Source: Puccinellia tenuiflora
Lineage: Eukaryota; Streptophyta; Magnoliopsida; Poales; Poaceae
Length of the DNA stretch: 64,000 nt
Direction: 5' to 3'
Assembly (NCBI GenBank): GCA_012064385.1
Contig: QRDG01000139.1
Span: 669,869-733,868 of the forward strand
Part shown: positions 57,128 to 64,000 of the stretch, in pieces
Layout: the number at the start of each line of letters is the position of its first letter
How positions within the stretch are numbered: position 1 is the first letter of the stretch
Translations under genes and position numbers: made by a program
Notes under the pieces: generated by a model
What the model was told of the DNA's origin: nothing
The model's database searches: none
The model's input: only the letters and a program-made list of their open reading frames with translations

Positions 57128-57854
57128 CTTGTACTTGCGCAGATTGTTGAATGTCAGCGATCAAGGAGTCATCTTTCTGCGACTTGATGACCACATCGTC
57201 CACATATGCATGGACGTTTCTTCCAATTTGCTCTCAAAAACAATTCTGAATGCATCTCTGGTATGTTGCTCCTACGTTCTTGAGTCCAAAAGGCATTGTT
57301 TTGTAACAAAAAGCTCCGAAGGGTGTTATGAAGGAGGTTTTCAACTCGTCCTCCTCCTTGAGTCTGATCTGATGGTAGCCTGAATAAGCATCCAGGAAAC
57401 AAAGTAACTTGAAACCTGCTATGGAGTCAATGATCTGGTCAATGCGTGGCAAGTCAAAAGGATCCTTAGGACATGCTTTGTTCAATCCTGTGGAGTCAAT
57501 GCACATACGCAACTCTCCTCTCTTTTTTGGCACTAAAACTGGATTGGCCACCCACTGTGGATGGAATACCTCTTTGATGAAGTCGGCCGCAAGGAGTCGG
57601 GCCACTTCTTCTCCTATAGCTTTTCTTCTGTCATCATGAAACTTGTGAAGTCCTTGTTTTACAGGTCTTGCGTTAGGATTAACGTGTAAGCTGTGTTCGG
57701 CGAGTTCTCTCGGGACACCTGGCATGTCAGGTGGCTTCCATGCAAAGACGTCCCGGTTCTCACGGATGAACTCAACGAGCGGGCTTTTCCTATTTATTAG
57801 AGAGGTGTGCCCCGATGGTGAACTTCTTGGAGGAGTCACCGAGGGCAAAATCAA
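57128..57854 (-). pseudogene. Tat reverse transcriptase, fingers and palm
   Basis: It reads VFAWKPPDMPGVP, the RT fingers, FLDAYSGYHQI and MPFGLKNVGATYQR. A TGA at 57234-57236 (expected CGA) interrupts it nine codons before the active site YVDD (57195-57206), which is otherwise intact. Frameshifts border both sides. Confidence 0.87.
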
Positions 57855-58884
57855 CTTGTTTTGTATCTTGAGCCGACTTGAATTTCATCTTCTCCTCTGT
57901 TGCCGGCTTCTTGAGCACTGTATTATCTTTCGGGTCCACATGTGCTTTATAGAACCTGAGCTCCTCTTGGGCACAAGCTATCTCCGCCATAGCTGCATCT
58001 CCTTGCTCACACTCCAATGCCATCTGCCTACTACCATTGACTGTGATGACTCCTTTTGGTACTGGCATCTTCAGCTTCAGATATATGTAGCATGGCCTTG
58101 CCATGAACTTGAAATACGCAGGACGTCCAAAAAGAGCGTGGTATGGACTGTGGAGATCCACAACCTCAAAAGGCAAAATTTCTGACCGGTAATTCTCAAA
58201 GGTGCCGAAAGCAACTTCTAGGTAAATCTTACCAATGGGTTTTGCCAACTTCCCTGGTACTATTCCATGGAAAACTGTCTCTGTCGGTATGAGCTGCCTC
58301 TCTTGCAACTTCATCCTCTTGAATGTGTCATTGTATAATATATTGATACTGCTACCACCATCCATGAGTACCTTGTTAAGCGTGTATCCTCCGACTTGTG
58401 GTGCTACCACCAAGGCTAGCTGCCCCGGGTCGTCAACCCTTGGTGGGTGATCTGCCCGACTCCAGGTAATTGGCTGCTCTGACCATCTTAACCATTGAGG
58501 AATTGCCGGCTCCACGGCGTTGAATGCGCGAACATTCAATTTTCTTGCTCTCTTGGAGGTGCTGGTGGTGAATACATGATAGCTCCCTTGACTCGGATGA
58601 TGTGGTCGAGTTGCTATGTAGTACTGCCCCTGGTTATCATGATGCTGCTTGGGTTTCTGCTGAAAACCCCCCTGGTTCCCTTGTTGGTTTCCTCCACCAT
58701 TGCTGGGTCCTGGGTTATTTTCGCTTGCCCCGCCATAGTTGCCAGGCCCTCCATTATTACCTCTATATCCATCGTTTCTACCTCCATTGTTGTCGCGGTT
58801 GGCCGGGTTGTTTTCCACTACTGCAGGTTGACACATTGCTCTAGAGTATGCCCACACCTGTCGTTTCTGGCGTGGCGAGGACAC
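57790..58884 (-). pseudogene. Tat gag-pol linker and aspartic protease
   Basis: A Gly/Asn-rich linker (about residues 28-85) is followed by the protease, with MDGGSSINIL (active site near 58355; Tat elements often have DGGSS or DTGSS) and the HALFGRPAYFKF region. Overlaps in different frames at both ends (58818-58884 and 57790-57854) mark frameshifts against gag and RT. Confidence 0.85.
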
Positions 58885-59495
58885 GGACTCTGCAAGATTT
58901 CTTGAGGAGTCGGTCTGCGTGCCTGGTAACCTTGTGAGTTGTTGTCCCTGCGCCTGTTCCCCGAACTGGTGTTAATTACTAAGTCGGAGTTGTCATACGA
59001 CCGCTTAGTCCCTCCATGATTTTGATTCTGATGTTGATTCTGGTTGTGATTCTGGCCACTACTACCTTGGCCCTTTCCGACTTCTTCCTGATCCCATGTA
59101 TTATCCGTGGTGGCGTGCTTGTTAGCTCCTGCCATGATTTCTCCAATGGTACTAGGTATGCCCTGATTCAAACTGTCCTTCATACGAACTAGCTTCCAAC
59201 ATAGTGGATTAAAAGTGCAGTTCCTTTCCATGGCCATCAACACAGAGATTGGTGGGAGTCCTTGTGAAGAATTGATGATCTCCGAGACTCGCTACATCCA
59301 ATGCCTTGCAGATTCTCCTTTCTTCTGAACACATCTCTCTAGGTCCTCAATGGTACCCAATTTCTTGCAAGTTCCCTGAAAGTTTTGAATGAAAGCGATC
59401 TTCAACTGCTCCCACGAGTTGATTGACCTGGGGGTAAGTTTCTCATCCAAGGTTGAGCTGCTCCATCCATCATAAGGTACATAAACTTTGCACAC
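58818..59495 (-). pseudogene. Tat gag, C-terminal half
   Basis: It reads the Gag core end (SWEQLKIAFIQNFQGTCKKLGTIEDL...RHWM), a TAG at 59289-59291 (context suggests CAG), then the region up to a CRHxLEQC-like motif. The frame differs from the N-terminal half. The Gln/Asn/His-rich linker reads NHNQNQHQNQNH. Confidence 0.83.
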
Positions 59496-60655
59496 AAATT
59501 TCCAGTTGCATTGTGAATACTCATTGCCATCCCATAACTGTTGAGCCAGGAAGTCAGAATTATATTGGGCTCATAGTTACCAACCTTGCGTGGCTCCTTA
59601 AAGCTGCTTGGGAAGGACTCGGCTCTGATTGCTTCTGACAAACACTCTAGACCCGTCAAGAAAGGTGAACTTCCAGGCGAGTTTACCTCTATGATTGCAC
59701 GAGTTGGCTGGACAACTACTGCTGCTGTTGCTGGCTCTGGCCCTCCGGCTCTTCCGGTTTCTGGGGCTCTGGCCGCAGCAGCTCTCCAGTTCCGTACCTC
59801 ATCGACTCTTCTTTGGGCTTTCGAAGTAGTTGGCACATGTGGCTGATTCCTTACCAGCTCGCGGCGTCTTGCGCTCGACGACCCGGCCGGATGAGATTCA
59901 TCGTGCCGACTCCTTGTTCTGGAATTGTATGGAGTTGAATGAAGTCTGCTTGCGTCTGGAAAGTTGGGGTAAAGAGCTTACTGCTGCAATGTTGTTTTCA
60001 ACATATCTATGGTGAGTCGTGCTTCCTGTCCCGTTGGATTCTCATTGAGTGGAATTCTCTCTAGTACCATGGTTGCTGCGTGTACATTATCCATTGGATT
60101 TGAGTAATGACCTGCGGGTGTATGAAACCTCTGCGATGGTGGACCCATACCGCCGACTCCTCCTCCAGGTGGTGGGGGTGGTCCATTGGCTGCAGCTCCT
60201 ATTCTGACCCCTCCTGGTGGTGGTGGTGCTGCTGCTGCCCCTGCTCCAGGTCCTGGTCCTCCGACTCCTGCAGTTGGACCTGTTGGTGTCTGAAACACGT
60301 TGGTTGGATTTATGTGAACTCCTTCGTGCAGTCGGCTCCAAGTTCTCCGATGTTTAATTGAGGTGAGCTCTTGCTGGCGGTTGCGCACTGCTACTGCTTC
60401 AGCTTGTACATGTTCATGCTCTGACTGTATGTGAGCTTGTTAAGCTTGTATGCGTGTTTGTTCTGCTTGTACGAGGGCTTGGTCCGCCGCCAATTTCCGA
60501 TTTGCTCCTGCTACATCTGCCAGCGGCTTCTCTATTGCTTCACGAGCCGCGATCAACTCCTCTACACGAGCTGCCGCATTGTCTGCCGTAAATTCCTTTG
60601 TCAGTAAGTTGGAGTCAAACTGACTCTGTCGTGGGGTTGTCATGGCAAGTTCTTC
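59402..60655 (-). pseudogene. Tat gag, N-terminal half
   Basis: The likely start is the ATG at 60655 reading MTTPRQSQFD; an upstream in-frame ATG at 60727 would lie within the LTR end. A coiled-coil-like Ala/Glu/Gln region is followed by a Pro/Gly-rich stretch (about 60130-60290) and the first part of the Gag core (LTSWLNSYGMAMSI...MMDGAAQPWM). TAA stops at 60437-60439 and near 59978 lie in the same frame; the first fits CAA to TAA. The frame shifts near 59450. Confidence 0.8.
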
Positions 60656-60685
60656 CTCAGGGAAGATGAGTTGTGGGGCCATTGG

Positions 60686-61180
60686 TGATCGAAGTATGTA
60701 GGAGCCATTAATATCGCCTAAGGACAAGGATTTACGCAGGTTCGGCCCCTCTCGATCGATGTAAAGACCTACTTCCTTCTTCGGCTTTATTGCTTGGACT
60801 AATTCTCGATTACAAGGTTTCGACTCCTATCTGGGGAGTTGATCACTACGGGTCTCTCGATTGCTCCAGACTTCTCTAGCTTCCCCCCTATCTAAGGTCC
60901 AGGGCCCTCCTTATAAAGGCGATCGGGTCCCTGGACTTACAAGTTTAAACCGGGTCATACTTGGACACGGAGTCCTATTCTATGTCTTGGCCTTCCGAGT
61001 TAGAACTCCGGGTTGTATTAGGACTCCTCTTCGACGAGTCCTTCCTTCTTCATGGGCCTTGGTCGGCTTGTCTCCAGCCCAGCCCATGTAACTTGAAGTG
61101 CGACCCGGCTTTGGCCTTCTTGGTCTTGGCGGATCTACTTTCTGGATCCATGGGCCTACCTACAAAGTATCCCCCAATCA
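60686..61180 (-). repeat. Tat LTR shared by two tandem copies (about 495 bp)
   Basis: On the minus strand the LTR starts TGATTGGGGGATACTTTG, directly after a PPT (TTCGGGGGCTAC) belonging to the sequence on its right. It has a TATA-like CGCCTTTATAAGGAGG (about 60905-60925) and a leader with AGGGGCCGAACCTGCGTAA, like the LTR of the non-autonomous element. Gag of the left copy follows. The left border is approximate, and no clear PBS is seen. Confidence 0.7.
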
Positions 61181-61192
61181 GTAGCCCCCGAA
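61181..61192 (-). promoter_or_regulatory. polypurine tract of the right-hand Tat copy
   Basis: The minus strand reads TTCGGGGGCTAC immediately before the LTR TG, close to the PPT of the element at 39044-42274. Confidence 0.75.
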
Positions 61193-61640
61193 TTTATCTT
61201 GGGCGCAGTCTTGGCAGCTTCCTCCAACTCCTTGGTTCGACTCCTTGGCTCGACTTCTCCGACTGGAGTCACAAGCTCAAAAGTCGCCTGCTGCTAGCTC
61301 CAAGATGAATTCCTGCATAAAAAACATAACATATATATATATATATAATGAGTCCTTCCTCACCCTTTGCTCAAGCTCACCACTCTTGCCTTTGCATCAG
61401 CTGGCCGAGTTCATTGTGGCTCTTATAAACTAGCTCTGAGGAATCTGACTCTTGCCACTTCCTGCAGACACAGGACTCGCCTTTCTGAGACAAGCCGGCT
61501 TTTCTTTCCACTGCTGTGCCTTCATTTTCTCAGACATACTCTGTTTGACTTTGGCTGCCGCATTTTTGACCAGGAAATTTCCGCGGAGGTCTCCACATTT
61601 TCCGCACTGTTCATGTGGAACAGCCCCGTAACTTTCTAGG
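61193..61640. other. non-coding 3' region of the right-hand Tat copy
   Basis: No ORF of note. An (AT)n tract of about 20 bp lies near 61328-61348. Confidence 0.5.
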
Positions 61641-61647
61641 GTTTAAC

Positions 61648-61658
61648 CCCTTATAAAT
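61648..61658 (+). promoter_or_regulatory. possible TATA box for the antisense ORF
   Basis: CCCTTATAAATTG on the plus strand lies about 105 bp before the ATG pair at 61756/61765 of the antisense ORF, a workable core-promoter distance. Sequence inference only. Confidence 0.4.
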
Positions 61659-62745
61659 TGTCAAGGGTGGGGTCCAAAAACCCTCACTTGCCCTTTCGCT
61701 TCCAGCCTTCTTCTTCCTCCCGCTCATTCTCTTTCCCACGCGCAGCTCGCTCCGCATGTACGCCATGGCCCCCACGCGCCCCAAGAATGCTTCCAAGACC
61801 AAAGCCTCCACGTCCAGTCGGACAATTGACATCGCCGCCGCGGCCGCCGCCGCCAGGACTTCCTCATCCAAGTGATCCATCTCCGCCGATTTGGGCGGAT
61901 CTACCACAACGGTCGAGCAGATCAAGGGGTACCAGCTTGCTGGTCTCCTCCCCTCCAATGTCAAGGCCCGTGCCCCAGGGAATGAAGCGGTTCCCTCTCC
62001 AGCGAAGGACGAGGTCGTGATCTTCTCCGAGCACCTTTTCCATGGATTCACACCCCCGGGTAACTTGTTCTTCCGCCAAGTCCTCGATTTCTACAAGTTG
62101 CGCATCCATGACTTGGCGCCCAACCCTGTCTTGACCCTCTCGAACTTTGTCACTCTTTGTGAGGATTACCTACAAATCAAACCAGACCTTGACCTCTGGC
62201 TCGAGCTTTTCTATTGCAACCCCTAGCCCGAAACCTCTGGGGGTCCTCTCCTTCAGTGCGGTATTGTTGCTCTTCAGCGTCGCCTCCACTCCGTCTTCCC
62301 CAAACCTGTCTTTCCTAATCGTGTCAAGGATTGGCACAAAACCTTCTTTTACTGCAAGGATATCTCTCCTACAGATGAGCCCCGTCTTCCTCTCTTCTCC
62401 GAGGATCGCCTAGAGGCGACTCCTCTTTTGAAATCTAGGTGCTCAGAGGCCGCCCAGCCCAAAGTCGAGTCCTTGATCACACTGATTCAGGCTCTCTTGT
62501 CTCACAAGCTGGAGAACATGGATTTGGTGCGTTGTTGGACGACCTGGAAGATCCATCCGTTGAGTCCTAGGACTCGGCTGATATGTCAATACACTCGTTG
62601 CATAACTGATGATCTCCGCACATCGGAGGAGCTGTCTGACGGCCCTGAACTCGGCCGATTAATCAAGAAACTGACAGGCACGCCAGTGAAGGATCAAGTA
62701 AATTTTGGACTTGAGCCTTTTTGCTCCACCAATCAAGCTCCTACT

Positions 62746-62840
62746 GTAAGTATTTCATTTGCTTCACTTTTATCTGCTTTCTCTATTTCAGTTGCTAACT
62801 TGACTTTCTGTCTCCTTTTCAGTTAACTGACTCCTTCTAG
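62746..62840 (+). other. intron 1 of the antisense Tat ORF
   Basis: The GTAAGT donor follows a codon boundary. Acceptors CTTTTCAG (62822) or CTTCTAG (62840) both keep frame, but only the second removes a TAG, so it is preferred. The interior is T-rich. Confidence 0.6.
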
Positions 62841-63448
62841 AAGCCAACTTCTGAACCCGCAACAGAGGCTGCGGATGATAAGGAGGTAGAAGAGGAGGCT
62901 TCTGTCACAGAGCAAAATGCTGGGGCGGAAGATGTTGAAGATAACGCTGTCGAGGAGTCCTCTCAAGAGGCTCCTGTTGAAGACGATGATGATGAGGGGG
63001 AGTCCTCCCCGGAGGCTCCTGTTGAAAATGTTACTGGGAAGGAGTCCTCTCAAGAGGCTCCTGTTACTGAGCAGGGACATATGGCTTCTAGCCCTGCCGC
63101 TACCCAGCCAACCTCGTCTGAGGAGTCCTCAGCCGCGAAGAGTCGCTCCTCTTCTCCCACATCTCCCAATAAGAATGGGCCTCGAGAGGCTCTCCCCAAG
63201 GTACCTCTCTCACGAGTCCTTGGATCAACCAGTTCAACTGCTAAGCCTCACGAATATATGCAGAGCGTTATTGCTGCTAGGAAGAGGAAGATGCGCTCCG
63301 ATGGCCCTGCGGACACCCCTGATCCTTTGCCAATTTCACACCAACGGAAGTCGACTTCTCCTCCTAGCCAAGACGACTCCTATCACTCTGGCATGTCTAT
63401 GCCTTCTTTCGACTCTCAGGCCTCCCTGGACCTTGAGACTAATATTGG

Positions 63449-63537
63449 GTATGACTTCTCTGCTGACTTGCACTCATATAACTTCTGCGTTTCCTTTTCA
63501 TGGAATTGTTGCTGACTTCTGACTTTGTCTATTTCAG
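63449..63537 (+). other. intron 2 of the antisense Tat ORF
   Basis: 89 bp from GTATGA to TTTCAG. Removal joins exons in frame across a split Gly codon. The interior is pyrimidine-rich. Confidence 0.6.
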
Positions 63538-64000
63538 GGCTCGGCCTTATCTGAAGGTCACCAAGCTCCAGAACATGGCTGATGTTACATCAGCTCGTGG
63601 ATCTATCCCTCCTTCGGCTTCTCAAACGACAAGCACAAGGACGGATCCTTCCACACCTACATCTGCAGGTGTTAACACTACTACTACTCCCACTATCCCC
63701 GAGTCCTTTCCAAGGACTCGGGGGGAAGCTCCACTGGTGGTCCAGTCCTCTTCCGGCACTGAGACTCCTACAGCCATTCCTCAACCTTCCCCGGCTCCTC
63801 ATTAGATGGCTTCTACAGCCCAACTCAACGAGCCGGCCAAGTCCTCCATTGATTATAGCCGACTTCAAGTGGCTGACAACAAGTCTTTTTCTAAGGCTTG
63901 GATAGAGGCCGTTGAACTGAACGATCAAGCAGCCAGATTGAAGGATGATGAGCAACTGGCCATTAGATCTCTTCGACTCATCCATGATGTAAGCTTTCTA

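Larger units (their letters stand above)
56067..60685 (-). mobile_element. Tat-type Ty3/Gypsy element: gag to second RNase H, interrupted
   Basis: Minus-strand interior of a Tat (Retand-like) element. It continues at 43813-44978 on the far side of the inserted family-X element. Gag, protease, RT, degenerate RNase H and a second archaeal-type RNase H appear in the order known for plant Tat elements. At least five frameshifts and several stops make it a pseudogene. Its 5' LTR is at 60686-61180; the 3' LTR is missing. Confidence 0.9.
61765..63988 (+). pseudogene. antisense extra ORF of a Tat element ('putative gypsy-type transposon' family), with introns
   Basis: Plus-strand gene lying antisense to the Tat gag-pol direction, at the 3' end of the right-hand copy. 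Exon 1 (61765-62745) reads a conserved N-terminal domain that I match from memory to the plant 'putative gypsy type transposon' family (Transposase_28): LFHGFTPPGNLFFRQVLDFYKLRIHDLAPNP-type sequence in runs, then KDWHKTFFYCKD. Intron 1 is 62746-62840 (GTAAGT...TTCTAG). Exon 2 (62841-63448) is acidic, with three ESSxEAPV repeats and a basic RKRKMR segment. Intron 2 is 63449-63537 (GTATGA...TTTCAG). Exon 3 runs to 63988, followed by GTAAGC, and continues beyond the window. All exons join in one frame. Stops at 61873-61875 (TGA), 62224-62226 (TAG) and 63803-63805 (TAG) break it. Some Tat elements, such as maize Grande, are known to carry antisense extra genes. Confidence 0.75.

Overview
The window looks like intergenic DNA from a large-genome grass, probably a Pooideae/Triticeae species. 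I infer this from the dense nesting of long-LTR Ty3/Gypsy elements, the grass-type Tekay, Athila and Tat polyproteins, and a repeat ending in a TGATACGT-type terminus that I associate with Triticeae. I see no bacterial-style genes, tRNA, rRNA or CRISPR. No host gene can be called with confidence. The species cannot be fixed from sequence alone. Family labels X, Z and Q are local to this report.

Layout: 1-1390 AT-rich DNA with one possible exon. 1391-5267 solo LTR of family X with a perfect 5-bp target-site duplication (TSD). 5268-9765 non-TE-looking DNA with weak minus-strand exon candidates. 9766-21864 complete minus-strand Tekay-type chromovirus (family Z): two ~3.1 kb LTRs, PBS, PPT, a 293-aa extra ORF (orf0), and a 1495-codon gag-pol ending in a chromodomain. 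21865-26240 plus-strand Athila-type pol with three in-frame stops and no LTRs. 26241-27472 truncated LTR X. 27473-34382 most of an LTR of a third family (Q), split by an inverted solo LTR X (27580-31590, perfect TSD). 34383-39043 assorted repeats, including a Mutator-like MITE with a 9-bp TSD. 39044-42274 small non-autonomous Tat-like element with a perfect TSD. 42375-43363 Tat-like LTR fragment. 43364-43640 the missing first 277 bp of LTR Q. 43641-43811 the first 171 bp of an LTR X, then an N. 43813-61180 a decayed Tat element on the minus strand, interrupted in its second RNase H by an internally deleted family-X Tekay element (44979-56066). 61181-64000 the antisense, intron-containing extra ORF of a second Tat copy that shares one LTR with the first.

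How the parts relate: orf0 and gag of the Tekay element each start directly after an AG, as if alternative 3' splice sites chose between them. Three different Tekay-type LTR families share one ~22-bp motif at a similar distance from the same LTR end. Almost every premature stop can be read as a C-to-T (or G-to-A) change, as expected for methylated, silenced DNA. Two nested insertions (X in Q, Q in its host) both show matching target duplications at 27473/43640 and 34383/43363. Pieces 16 kb apart therefore belong side by side, which means a tandem duplication or circular permutation, or a scaffolding error. The lone N at 43812 sits exactly on one of these breaks.
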